Source: an uncultured Eubacteriales bacterium
GTDB lineage: Bacteria; Bacillota; Clostridia; Lachnospirales; Lachnospiraceae
Direction of reading: 5' to 3'
NCBI GenBank assembly: GCA_900314555.1
Contig: OMVQ01000096.1
Location: forward strand, 1-43,772
Length of the DNA: 43,772 nucleotides
Positions 24,825 through 36,203 of the stretch are shown piece after piece. The translations under genes were made by a program, and so were the position numbers. The first letter of the stretch is position 1; each line of letters begins with the position of its first letter. The notes under the pieces were generated by a model that ran no database searches, had not been told where the DNA came from, and worked only from the letters and a program-made list of their open reading frames with translations.

Positions 24825-26204
24825 TTATTTACCCATACAGAACTTGCTGAAAATCTCATTTACAAGGTCATCTGATACCGATTCACCTATAATATTACCC
24901 AGCACTTCATATGAATTCATCAAATCAATAGAATAAAAATCTTCCGGCATTCCGTTATCTATACTTTCATTAACCATCTTAAGGCTTTCGATTGCTTCTG
25001 TTAATGCCTCTTTATGTCTTAGATTAGTTATATAGATTTCATCGTTAAATGATATCATTCCATCATAGAACATCTCTTTTATTCTATTTTCAAGTATATC
25101 TATTCCAACATTATCTTTAGCAGATATTTCTATTGGTTCTGTATCAATAATTTTCTTAATATCTTCACTTGTTACTATACACTCTAAATCAGTTTTATTC
25201 AATAAAACAATCGATTTTTTATCGGAAATAAGCCTGATTATCTCTTTATCATTATCGTCCATAGGAACAGATGCATCTACCACATATATAATTAAGTCTG
25301 CATCGGCTGCTATCTTCTTTGAACGCTCTACACCAATCTTCTCTACGACATCTTCTGTCTCTCTGATTCCTGCCGTATCTATAATATTTAAGTGTAATTC
25401 TGATAAGCTCATTGTTTCTTCTAAAGTATCTCTTGTTGTACCAGCAATTTCAGTAACTATTGCTCTGTCCTCACCCAATAAAGTATTCATTAAAGATGAT
25501 TTTCCTGCATTTGGTTTACCTAAAATTACTGTTTTAATACCCTCAGAAATTATCTTACCATTATCTGAGGTGCTTAATAATTTATCTAAAGTAGAGATAA
25601 TCTTCTCTACATCTATTTTCAATTCTTCACCGTAATCGTCTATGCTTATATGCTCAGGATCATCTAACGCTGCCTCTATAAATGCAATGTGATAAATGAT
25701 TTTCGACCTGATATCCTTTATGACGTTACTGATATTACCTTTTAACTGTGAAATTGAAGCATCTAATGCCATATTATTTTTAGCATTAATTACGTCCATT
25801 ACAGCTTCTGCCTGTGATAAATCTATTCTTCCATTTAAAAATGCTCTCTTAGTGAACTCACCCGGTTCACTGCATCTTGCACCATTTCTTAATAATAACT
25901 CAAATATCTTCTTAGTAATTAATACACCGCCATGACAGTCTATCTCTACTACATTTTCCCTTGTATATGTGTTAGGTGCTTTCATAATTATTACGAGAAC
26001 TTCATCTATTATTCGTCCATTGTCAACTATATTTCCATAATGAACAGTATGTGAAGATACTTTTTCGATATCTTTATCTGCTCTATAAGGAACAAATATT
26101 TTCTTTACTATACTTATGGCATCTTCGCCGCTTACTCTTACTATTCCAATGCCTGAATTACTCATTGCCGTTGAAATAGCAGCTATAGTTTCGTTCTTAA
26201 ACAT
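24825..26204 (-). CDS. mnmE: tRNA modification GTPase MnmE (TrmE)
   Basis: A 459-residue partner of MnmG. The N-terminal domain begins ETIAAISTAMSNSGIGIVR, which binds the formyl-folate group. The central G domain has P-loop GKPNAGKSS near residue 227, the G2 loop of GTTRDT, G3 DTAG and G4 NKTD. The C-terminus ends FCMGK, a variant of the family (C-I/F-GK) end that carries the catalytic cysteine. AAAGG lies 12 bases before the ATG. Confidence 0.97.
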   Translation of the reverse strand: MFKNETIAAISTAMSNSGIGIVRVSGEDAISIVKKIFVPYRADKDIEKVSSHTVHYGNIVDNGRIIDEVLVIIMKAPNTYTRENVVEIDCHGGVLITKKIFELLLRNGARCSEPGEFTKRAFLNGRIDLSQAEAVMDVINAKNNMALDASISQLKGNISNVIKDIRSKIIYHIAFIEAALDDPEHISIDDYGEELKIDVEKIISTLDKLLSTSDNGKIISEGIKTVILGKPNAGKSSLMNTLLGEDRAIVTEIAGTTRDTLEETMSLSELHLNIIDTAGIRETEDVVEKIGVERSKKIAADADLIIYVVDASVPMDDNDKEIIRLISDKKSIVLLNKTDLECIVTSEDIKKIIDTEPIEISAKDNVGIDILENRIKEMFYDGMISFNDEIYITNLRHKEALTEAIESLKMVNESIDNGMPEDFYSIDLMNSYEVLGNIIGESVSDDLVNEIFSKFCMGK

Positions 26205-26246
26205 ATACTGACCATACCTTTCTGGTATATTTTTTCAAGGTAGATA

Positions 26247-26278
26247 AACCCGATAAGAATGTAAGTTCATATCGGGTT
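26247..26278 (-). terminator. Hairpin between jag and mnmE
   Basis: AACCCGATA and TATCGGGTT (26278-26270/26255-26247 on the minus strand) form a nine-bp stem with a 14-base loop followed by TATCTACC. The U-tract is poor, so it may be a weak terminator or a processing or stability element. Confidence 0.45.
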
Positions 26279-26346
26279 CATCATAATTAATGTATTTCTT
26301 CTATATGATGTTAATGTCAGATTACGACACTAACTCTATTATATTA

Positions 26347-26970
26347 CTATTTCTTAAGTAATACAATAATATGTCTGTAAGGTTCTTCACCCTCACTCTT
26401 TGTTGTTACATATTTATCATTCTGAAGTGCAGAATGAATGATTCTTCTCTCATAAGGATTCATTGGCTCTAAAGAAACAGCTCTCTTTGTTCTCTTAACC
26501 TTGTATGCAATATTCTTAGCTAATTCTTCAAGAGTTGCTTTTCTTCTCTCGCGGTAATTCTCAGTATCAACCTTTACTCTTAAGTATTCCTTGCTTTCTT
26601 TATTAACCACAAGGCTTACAAGATACTGTATAGAGTCGATTGTCTGACCTCTTTTACCTATGAGTAATCCCATTTCTTCGCCTGAAAGATTAATGTCCAT
26701 TGTCTTATCTTCTTCTGAAAGATTTATGTCAATGTTTACGATAAGATTCATTGCTTTGAATACTTTTTCAAGAAATTCTCTTGCAACATCTTCTATTGTA
26801 GCTTTCTTTCTTACCTTAATCTTAGCAGGTTTCTTACCAATACCAAGAATACCATTGCTACCGGCTTCTATTACTTCGTATTCTAAATTATCACTTGTAG
26901 TTTCTAATTCAATTGCTGCTGATGTAAGTGCATCATCAACAGTTTTACCTGTAAATTCCTTGAACTCCAT
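26347..26970 (-). CDS. jag: RNA-binding protein Jag/KhpB (SpoIIIJ-associated)
   Basis: A 207-residue RNA-binding protein with three domains: Jag-N (residues 1-52, ending GILGIGKKPAKI), a type II KH domain with GLLIGKRGQTIDSIQYL near 101-117, and an R3H domain near 150-207 with SLEPMNPYERRIIH. It partners KhpA in Gram-positive bacteria and affects cell-envelope synthesis. It starts nine bases after the yidC stop, the classical yidC-jag arrangement. Confidence 0.95.
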   Translation of the reverse strand: MEFKEFTGKTVDDALTSAAIELETTSDNLEYEVIEAGSNGILGIGKKPAKIKVRKKATIEDVAREFLEKVFKAMNLIVNIDINLSEEDKTMDINLSGEEMGLLIGKRGQTIDSIQYLVSLVVNKESKEYLRVKVDTENYRERRKATLEELAKNIAYKVKRTKRAVSLEPMNPYERRIIHSALQNDKYVTTKSEGEEPYRHIIVLLKK

Positions 26971-26979
26971 AACCTTTCC

Positions 26980-28368
26980 CTACTTTCTGTTTTTGTCTTC
27001 GTAAGTTTTAACCATATTTGCTTTTGCAGCCATACTTCCTGGTTTATATTTTACGTCCTGACTGTTAACTTTCTTAGTATTTACATTAGCTTTGCTCTTA
27101 ATTGACTTTGTACTTGTAGTAGCTGCTGATGCTACTTTATTAACGTCTATTCCTTTTTTTTCTTTCTTCTTATTTGCTTTCTCTACATTAGCTTTAATAA
27201 TATCCTGAACGTCTACTTTCTTAAAGTATGCATTTATGCAAATCTGGGTGATTATCTGGAATATACCCGTACATACCCAATACAGACCAAGACCTGCAGG
27301 AACTGAAAATGCGATGAATGCTGACATTAAAGGTAACATTACATTCATTACTTTCATTGAGTTACCCATTGGGTTCTCTGCCATCTGCTCTTTATTGGCA
27401 CTCATTGAAATCTTTACGCTTAACCACTGTGTTAAGAATGATAAGATAGGGATAAGTATTGCAATACCCATCATTGTGTTTGGAGACTGGCTTAAGTTAA
27501 TTGGTCCAAACTCATTAATCTTCATTACTTTCTTTTCACTTGATTTAATAACTTCTGATTCGCTTGAGTCAATATATTCTGAAACGTCTTTATTCTTAAC
27601 TGCTTCAACAAATTTCTCTAAATCTTCTTTTTCGCTCTTATCAGCATCAGCTATAAATTCGTCCCACTGATCATCTGTAATTACTGATAATTCATTTACA
27701 AAACTGTCAACATTAGCATATGAATCTGCTAAATCATCCCATTGTGATGTCTTATATTTAGCTAAAGCATCTACAACTTTCTTCTCTTTAACAGAAGTAA
27801 ATGAATCAAGCATATCATCTATATATTTGTATTCATCTTTTCCATCTTTACCGACAACATATTTATCATATGCCTTGTCCATATAATTAAAATAATCATA
27901 ATCAGCTACGATTGCCTTACTTACAGGCTCATAGTAATTATAAATCTGTGGAACATATCCCGGAATACTGCTAATAATGTAATACAATGAGAACATAATT
28001 GGCATCTGGATTAATAACTGCAGACAACTACCTGTTGGAGATGTACCGTATTTCTCATATACAGCCTGAGTTTCCTCATTCATCTTAATCATCGATTCGT
28101 TGTCACGTTTACCTTTATACTTCTTCTGAATCTCCTGAAGTTCAGGATTCATTAAAGTAGATAATTTTGAGAACTTCTGTTGCTTTACTGTTAAAGGAAT
28201 CATTAATAATTTAACAATTAATGTGAACATGATAATACATAAACCGATATTCTCAATATTCAGACCTTTGCTAAATAATAAATATATCCCTTCCATTACT
28301 TTACCTAGCAACTTAGCACACCAGCCAATAATAGGCGCACTATTCTGGGTTAAAATAAAATTAAACAA
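26980..28368 (-). CDS. yidC: Membrane protein insertase YidC/Oxa1 (SpoIIIJ type)
   Basis: A 462-residue insertase that places proteins in the cytoplasmic membrane. Membrane segments lie near 40-60, 115-135, 298-320, 345-365 and 368-392. The groove residue that is Arg in Bacillus appears to be Lys53 (IVKLLMIPL). Between the second and third segments lies an extracytoplasmic insertion of about 140 residues (about 145-288), charged and probably helical, larger than in Bacillus SpoIIIJ. The C-terminus is a long Lys-rich tail, suited to ribosome contact. The start codon is TTG at 28368, placed after a near-perfect AAAGGAGGAG, and no ATG competes. Confidence 0.94.
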   Translation of the reverse strand: MFNFILTQNSAPIIGWCAKLLGKVMEGIYLLFSKGLNIENIGLCIIMFTLIVKLLMIPLTVKQQKFSKLSTLMNPELQEIQKKYKGKRDNESMIKMNEETQAVYEKYGTSPTGSCLQLLIQMPIMFSLYYIISSIPGYVPQIYNYYEPVSKAIVADYDYFNYMDKAYDKYVVGKDGKDEYKYIDDMLDSFTSVKEKKVVDALAKYKTSQWDDLADSYANVDSFVNELSVITDDQWDEFIADADKSEKEDLEKFVEAVKNKDVSEYIDSSESEVIKSSEKKVMKINEFGPINLSQSPNTMMGIAILIPILSFLTQWLSVKISMSANKEQMAENPMGNSMKVMNVMLPLMSAFIAFSVPAGLGLYWVCTGIFQIITQICINAYFKKVDVQDIIKANVEKANKKKEKKGIDVNKVASAATTSTKSIKSKANVNTKKVNSQDVKYKPGSMAAKANMVKTYEDKNRK

Positions 28369-28380
28369 TTTTCTCCTCCT

Positions 28381-28635
28381 TTATGGGACAGGATCACAAC
28401 CGCCTTTCGAAAACGGATTGCATCTTAATATTCTTTTTAAAGCCAAAAACGTACCTTTAAAGGGTCCATATTTTTCAATTGCTTCCAACGCATATTGTGA
28501 GCATGTCGGAATAAATCTGCAATGAGTATGTCTCTTAAGTGGTGACAGATACTTCCTGTAGAACTTTATTCCACCAATCAGAAATTTCTTTAATAAGTTT
28601 GATATTGCTCTAAAAATATCGCTAACTACCTTCAA
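28381..28635 (-). CDS. yidD: Membrane protein insertion efficiency factor YidD
   Basis: A small protein of about 84 residues with the YidD signature [17 protein letters not shown], the [15 protein letters not shown] block and the [19 protein letters not shown] end. It assists YidC substrates at the membrane. The open frame extends 14 residues further upstream (ATG at 28677), overlapping rnpA. I prefer the TTG at 28635, which starts two bases after the rnpA stop, but this start is uncertain. Confidence 0.88.
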   Translation of the reverse strand: MKVVSDIFRAISNLLKKFLIGGIKFYRKYLSPLKRHTHCRFIPTCSQYALEAIEKYGPFKGTFLALKRILRCNPFSKGGCDPVP

Positions 28636-28637
28636 AG

Positions 28638-28985
28638 TTACACCATCTCTTCTTTTAATAATCTGTGTAATCTGCATAAATGCAGAAACGAACTAAGTAT
28701 GTCTTTGTATTCGGCATCTTTTGCCTGAACTCTTACTACTACTACAATATCTACATTATATTGGAACTTTTCTTCATTCAATCTGAAGCTTTCCCTGATA
28801 AGTCTGGTCAGGTGATGTCTTACTACACTGTTACCGACTTTCTTACTAACTGATATTCCAATTCTGTTTTTATTATTCTCTGTTCTTATTACATACATAA
28901 CAAGATTTTTGTTAGCATATGACTTACCATTCTTATAAATGTATCTGAATTCTTCATTTTTCTTAATCGAATTAAATCTTTTCAC
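28638..28985 (-). CDS. rnpA: Ribonuclease P protein component
   Basis: A 115-residue basic protein cofactor of RNase P, which matures tRNA 5' ends. Conserved features are the N-terminal [19 protein letters not shown] and the RNR-type helix [26 protein letters not shown] at about 43-68 (first part [19 protein letters not shown]). The start codon is GTG at 28985 with GGTGG upstream. It follows rpmH as in nearly all bacteria. Confidence 0.95.
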   Translation of the reverse strand: MKRFNSIKKNEEFRYIYKNGKSYANKNLVMYVIRTENNKNRIGISVSKKVGNSVVRHHLTRLIRESFRLNEEKFQYNVDIVVVVRVQAKDAEYKDILSSFLHLCRLHRLLKEEMV

Positions 28986-29025
28986 TTAAACCACCATACA
29001 AAAAGTAATAATACTTTTCTTATTA

Positions 29026-29055
29026 AAGAAGAAAAGACCACATAACTGCGGTCTT
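29026..29055 (-). terminator. Attenuator-like hairpin between rpmH and rnpA
   Basis: On the minus strand AAGACC (29055-29050) pairs with GGTCTT (29039-29034), with inner CA/TG pairs, followed by TTTTCTTCTTT. It lies five bases after the rpmH stop. It may allow rpmH mRNA to exceed rnpA mRNA. Confidence 0.55.
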
Positions 29056-29059
29056 AATC

Positions 29060-29194
29060 TTAAGCTGATAATTTCTTTCTTCCTTTTAATCTTCTTGCTG
29101 CTAAAACTTTTCTTCCGCTTGCAGTACTCATTCTCTTTCTGAAACCATGAACTTTAGCTCTTGATCTCTTCTTAGGCTGGAATGTCATCTTCAT
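29060..29194 (-). CDS. rpmH: 50S ribosomal protein L34
   Basis: A 44-residue L34 starting [20 protein letters not shown] and ending KGRKKLSA, full length and typical of Firmicutes. AGGAGGT lies nine bases before the ATG. First gene of the rpmH-rnpA-yidD-yidC-jag set on the left side of oriC. Confidence 0.97.
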   Translation of the reverse strand: MKMTFQPKKRSRAKVHGFRKRMSTASGRKVLAARRLKGRKKLSA

Positions 29195-29294
29195 TTCACA
29201 TGCACCTCCTCTTCATATATAGTTCAATGCATTAACCTGATGATAAGTCTCAAAAGTTAATGCTTAAAACATCAAATTGGAAAATATCGTTACA

Positions 29295-29323
29295 ATTATA
29301 TGGTATGAATCCTTATAAGTCAA
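29295..29323 (-). promoter_or_regulatory. Strong promoter of rpmH operon
   Basis: Minus strand: TTGACT (29323-29318), 17 bases, TATAAT (29300-29295), about 100 bases before rpmH. Near-consensus on both boxes. Confidence 0.85.
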
Positions 29324-29359
29324 GCCTTTTTTCAATGATTTATCCCGAACGTGAGTTAA

Positions 29360-29800
29360 TTCACAAAAAGTTTTCCACTTTACATAACTTATGAAATAAT
29401 TTACATAATTTTATCCACAAAATGTGGATAACTTGTGGATAACTGTTTATATTTTTCAAAAATTTCTTTTATTTTAGGGATATCTCGTCCATCTTAATAA
29501 TGTGCATTACAAAATATACAATATTAACAAGCAAATTATTGTAAACTAATTTTCTAATATCTTAACATTAATTATTAACATCTTCAATATTTTTTCATAT
29601 AACATTATCAACTTCCTAAAAAACCACTATTTTAGGGTTATTTAACCTATTATTCAAAAAGTTTTCCACTTTATCCACAACTTTATCCACAATTTTGTTA
29701 ATTTAACTATTTTTTTCTTTCTTCTATATATAATGTTGTTAATAAACAACACATAATATTAATCTTATTATTTTGATTGAAAATTTGTCAATTATGTTAT
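29360..29800 (+). other. Chromosomal replication origin (oriC) upstream of dnaA
   Basis: Five exact DnaA boxes (TTATCCACA or complement) fall in two clusters: 29411-29419 (+), 29423-29431 (-), 29434-29442 (-), and 29671-29679 (+), 29683-29691 (+). Each cluster is associated with an exact 19-bp repeat CAAAAAGTTTTCCACTTTA (29364-29382 and 29655-29673) that holds a DnaA-box-like TTTTCCACT. The DNA between and after the clusters is extremely AT-rich; 29692-29800 is the most likely unwinding region because it adjoins the tandem head-to-tail boxes. The location rpmH-oriC-dnaA is classical. Confidence 0.92.
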
Positions 29801-29803
29801 AAA
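29777..29803 (+). promoter_or_regulatory. Putative dnaA promoter
   Basis: Extended -10 TGTTATAAA (TATAAA at 29798-29803) with TTGAAA at 29777-29782 (15-base spacing). The implied leader is about 150 bases. It lies just past the second DnaA-box cluster, which would allow autoregulation. Confidence 0.5.
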
Positions 29804-29959
29804 ATAAATATATCTGTAACTTTGCGCTTTTTTCAACAAAAGAGTTTTTTATAAGTTTAAAAGGATTGTTTTCTACTATATATAATCTGACAATCTAGAG
29901 ACTTTCATACAGGATAGAAAAAGCCGAATTTATAGCTTAGAAAGGCATGGTTTTTATTT

Positions 29960-31330
29960 ATGTTAGAGATTTTACAAAGTAAATGGAACGAAATATTAGA
30001 TTATATTAAATATGAATACGATATTGCTGATGTTTCCTTTGATACATGGCTTAAGCCACTTAAGGTACATTCAGTAAAAGATAAGGTAATTACTATTGTT
30101 GTTGAAGAAAGCCTTGGCGTTAACTACATTAATAAACGTTTCTATAAGTATTTTAAGGTAACAATAGCTGAATTTCTCGGTGAAGAATATGAGATAGTAT
30201 TCATTTCTCCTGATGATGTGGATAATTATTCAGTAGACAGTAAGTTAGAAAGCCACGATTCAGCATCAGATGCAAGCCTTAAAGCCAGAATAGCTGAAGC
30301 AAACCTTAATCCAAGATATACTTTCGATACATTCGTCGTAGGTGGAAGTAATAACTTTGCCCAGGCTTATGCACTTAAAGTAGCTGAAGCACCTGGTGAA
30401 ATATGTAACCCTCTCTTCTTATATGGAGGAGTTGGACTTGGTAAGACTCATCTTATGCACTCTATAGCTCATTATATATTAGAACATAATGCCAATGCCA
30501 AGGTCCTCTATGTTACAAGTGAGGCATTTACAAATGAACTTATTAATGTAATTCGTAATGAAAACCAGAATGCAACTATGGAATTCCGTAATAAATACAG
30601 GAATATAGATGTTTTACTTATTGATGATATACAGTTTATTATAGGTAAGGAAAGATGTCAGGAGGAATTTTTCCATACATTTAATACTTTATATGAAGCT
30701 AAGAAACAGATAGTTATTTCTTCTGATAAGCCTCCTAAAGAGATGACTACATTAGAAGAAAGATTACGTTCACGTTTCGAATGGGGACTTTCGGTAGATA
30801 TATCTTCCCCTGAATACGAGACAAGAATGGCTATTTTACAGAAGAAAGCTGAACTTGAGGGATATGATATTGATAATGAGATACTTCAATATATAGCTAC
30901 TAATATTATATCTAATATCCGAGAACTTGAGGGAGCGCTTACTAAAGTAGTAGCTTATTCTAAGATTTCACCACTTAAGATGGATATAGAATTAGCTAAG
31001 GAAGTTCTTAAAGATTCTATATCTCCTAATACTGTTAATGAGATTACATGCCCATTAATTATACAGATGGTAGCTGAACATTTTAATATATCACAGAGTG
31101 ATTTAGCTTCTAAGAAGAAGAGTCAGGATATAGTTATTCCAAGACAGATAGCTATGTATCTCTGCCGTACTTTAACTGATGAATCGCTATCAGCTATCGG
31201 CGCACTTCTTGGTAAACGTGACCACACAACCGTAATCCATGGATATGATAAGATTGCGGCTGAGATTAATACTAATGACCAGATTAAGAATACAGTTGAG
31301 GTCCTTAAAAAGAAGTTGATGCCTAACTAA
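29960..31330 (+). CDS. dnaA: Chromosomal replication initiator DnaA
   Basis: A 456-residue initiator that binds DnaA boxes and opens oriC. Domain I (1-80) interacts with helicase loaders. Domain III, an AAA+ ATPase, starts at about 115 with RYTFDTFVVG; it has Walker A GGVGLGKTH and Walker B VLLIDDIQF. Domain IV ends with the signature GKRDHTTVIHGYDKI. AAAGG lies 14 bases before the ATG; a tiny overlapping frame from the ATG at 29947 is not considered a gene. Confidence 0.98.
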   Translation: MLEILQSKWNEILDYIKYEYDIADVSFDTWLKPLKVHSVKDKVITIVVEESLGVNYINKRFYKYFKVTIAEFLGEEYEIVFISPDDVDNYSVDSKLESHDSASDASLKARIAEANLNPRYTFDTFVVGGSNNFAQAYALKVAEAPGEICNPLFLYGGVGLGKTHLMHSIAHYILEHNANAKVLYVTSEAFTNELINVIRNENQNATMEFRNKYRNIDVLLIDDIQFIIGKERCQEEFFHTFNTLYEAKKQIVISSDKPPKEMTTLEERLRSRFEWGLSVDISSPEYETRMAILQKKAELEGYDIDNEILQYIATNIISNIRELEGALTKVVAYSKISPLKMDIELAKEVLKDSISPNTVNEITCPLIIQMVAEHFNISQSDLASKKKSQDIVIPRQIAMYLCRTLTDESLSAIGALLGKRDHTTVIHGYDKIAAEINTNDQIKNTVEVLKKKLMPN

Positions 31331-31333
31331 TTT

Positions 31334-31405
31334 ATTCACATTAAAGGCTTTGTGAGGTTCATAACCATGTGAATTTGATGTTGATTAAATTTTTTAAGCC
31401 TTTTT
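31334..31405 (+). promoter_or_regulatory. Alternative hairpins between dnaA and dnaN
   Basis: ATTCACAT (31334-31341) pairs with ATGTGAAT (31367-31374). Inside that loop AAAGGCTT (31343-31350) can instead pair with AAGCCTTT (31396-31403), which is followed by TT. The two folds are mutually compatible only in part, as in attenuators. A TTGACA at 31422 without a well-spaced -10 may belong to a dnaN promoter. The rest of the 275-base gap has no DnaA box. Confidence 0.4.
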
Positions 31406-31605
31406 CACAAAATCGCCTATGTTGACAAAATATGACTTATACAAGTGTGATTAACATACTGCTAACACAGTTTTCAGACTTCGAAAATGGCTTATTTAAA
31501 GGGCTTGAGGCACTTTTGAACATTTCCACAGCCCCTATTACTAAGACTACTAAATTTAATTATTTATATATATATGGGCATAACGCCCGGAAGGAGATAT
31601 TCACA

Positions 31606-32718
31606 ATGAAGTTGGTTTTTAAAAAATCTAATTTGACAAATGCAGTTAATATAGTTTTAAAAGCAGTACCATCTAAAACTACAATGTCAATTCTTGAATG
31701 TATATTGATTGATGCAACTACTAATGAGATTAAATTTACAGCTAATGATATGGAATTAGGAATTGAGACTCTTGTTGATGGTGAGATAATCGAAAAAGGT
31801 AAGATAGCAATTGATGCTAAGATTTTTTCTGAAATAGTTAGAAAACTTCCTGATAGTGAAATTACTATCTCTACAGACAATAATTATCAGATGCTTATAA
31901 CATGTGAGAAAGCCAAATTCAATATTGCAGGTAAGTCAGGAGAAGATTTCTCATATTTACCAATGATTGAAAAAGATAAATTTATATATCTTTCACAGTT
32001 TACATTAAAAGAAATCATAAGACAGACTATTTTCTCAATAGCTGATAATGATAATAACAAGATTATGACAGGTGAACTTTTCGAAGTTAATGGTAACGAA
32101 TTTAAGGTTGTATCATTAGATGGACACAGAATCTCCATTCGTAAAGTAGAACTTAAAGATTCATTCGATGCAATCAGTGCGATTGTACCTGGTAAGACAC
32201 TTACAGAGATTTGTAAGATTTTAAATGGCGGTAATGATGACGAGGTCAGAATATTCTTTACAATGAATCACATTGTATTTGAATTTGATAATACAGTAGT
32301 TGTTTCAAGATTAATTGAGGGAGAATATTTTAAGATTAATCAGATGCTTTCATCGGATTATGAGACAAAGATTAATATTAATAAAAAAGAGTTTCTTGAT
32401 TGTATCGACAGAGCCACACTTCTTATCAAGGAGGGTGACAAGAAACCAATTATCATTACAATTCAGGACGGAGAACTTGAACTTAAGATTAATTCCGAAA
32501 AGGGTTCAATGAATGAGAATATTACAATTACAAAAGAAGGTAAGGATATTATGATTGGCTTTAATCCTAAATTCCTTATTGATGCACTAAGAGTAATTGA
32601 TGATGAAGAGATTACAATTTATCTTCTTAATGCCAAAGCACCATGTTTTATTAAGAATGATGATGAGTCTTATATCTACCTTGTACTTCCTGTGAACTTC
32701 AATGTAATTAATAATTAA
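31606..32718 (+). CDS. dnaN: DNA polymerase III sliding clamp (beta subunit)
   Basis: A 370-residue ring-forming clamp with three repeated domains. Start MKLVFKKSNLTNAVNIVLKAV and the VSLDGHRISIRKVEL block (domain 2) are typical, and the C-terminal YLVLPVNF tail is a recognisable variant of the family end. The open frame reaches back to 31432, but the ATG at 31606 has AAGGAG well placed and gives the normal length. Confidence 0.97.
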   Translation: MKLVFKKSNLTNAVNIVLKAVPSKTTMSILECILIDATTNEIKFTANDMELGIETLVDGEIIEKGKIAIDAKIFSEIVRKLPDSEITISTDNNYQMLITCEKAKFNIAGKSGEDFSYLPMIEKDKFIYLSQFTLKEIIRQTIFSIADNDNNKIMTGELFEVNGNEFKVVSLDGHRISIRKVELKDSFDAISAIVPGKTLTEICKILNGGNDDEVRIFFTMNHIVFEFDNTVVVSRLIEGEYFKINQMLSSDYETKININKKEFLDCIDRATLLIKEGDKKPIIITIQDGELELKINSEKGSMNENITITKEGKDIMIGFNPKFLIDALRVIDDEEITIYLLNAKAPCFIKNDDESYIYLVLPVNFNVINN

Positions 32719-32762
32719 TCAAATGTTTAAGACAGAATTTAAGCAGAAAGTGTTGTGAGATT

Positions 32763-32972
32763 ATGTATACAATAAATCTAAATGATGAATTTATTAAACT
32801 TGGACAGGCGCTTAAGGCTGCCGGTCTTGTAAGCTCAGGAGTTGAGGCAAAGATTGTAATCATTAACGGTGAAGTTAAGGTTAATGGTGAAGTTGAACTC
32901 CAGCGTGGTAAAAAATTGAGAGATGGAGATGTTGTAGGTTATAACGGTGAAGAAATTAAAATAGTTGGTTAG
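32763..32972 (+). CDS. yaaA: S4-domain RNA-binding protein YaaA
   Basis: A 69-residue S4 domain protein with the pattern FIKLGQALKAAGLVSSGVEAK and VKVNGEVELQRGKKLRDGD. It lies between dnaN and recF as in most Firmicutes and stops four bases before recF. It is likely to bind RNA or the ribosome; exact role unknown. Confidence 0.92.
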   Translation: MYTINLNDEFIKLGQALKAAGLVSSGVEAKIVIINGEVKVNGEVELQRGKKLRDGDVVGYNGEEIKIVG

Positions 32973-32976
32973 ATAA

Positions 32977-36013
<3,037 letters not shown>

Positions 36014-36014
<1 letters not shown>

Positions 36015-36163
36015 TCTTAAAAATAATGCTGATGCGATTATTTTTAAGACAGCTAAATGTGGCGTAAACGACACATTTAGCTGTATCGCAGAGCAAAATC
36101 TGAAATTTTGCCCGAGATTTCTACGACATTAATGTCGTAGAAATTAAGATTAGTATTAAAAAT
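36014..36163 (+). repeat. Multi-hairpin intergenic element, copy B, between gyrB and gyrA
   Basis: Same design as the 1526-1685 element. H1 has a 14-bp stem (36014-36027/36037-36050) with loop GCTGATGCG. H2 has an 11-bp stem (36051-36061/36072-36082) with a ten-base loop GCGTAAACGA. The linker is TATCGCA. H3 has a nine-position stem with one mismatch (36091-36099/36105-36113) and a five-base loop. H4 is a 12-bp stem (36118-36129/36132-36143). TAGTCTTAAAAAT (36012-36024) and TAGTATTAAAAAT (36151-36163) flank it with 12 of 13 matches. Compared with copy A, H1 shows at least two compensatory changes. Confidence 0.75.
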
Positions 36164-36203
36164 GAATTACCAACTATAAAAAGGAAAGGTAGTAAATAAT
36201 ATA

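Noticed and set aside
29941..29962. Recurrent AAAGG at 12-14 bases before several starts (dnaA, gyrA, mnmE, mnmG, the carboxypeptidase), which looks too far for a ribosome binding site.
   Set aside because: AAAGG matches the 5' end of the full AAAGGAGG site, so the aligned spacing is about 9-11 bases, within the normal range for Firmicutes.
29947..29982. Tiny open frame overlapping the dnaA start (ATG at 29947).
   Set aside because: It has one base between AAAGG and ATG, codes only 11 residues, and has no supporting feature.
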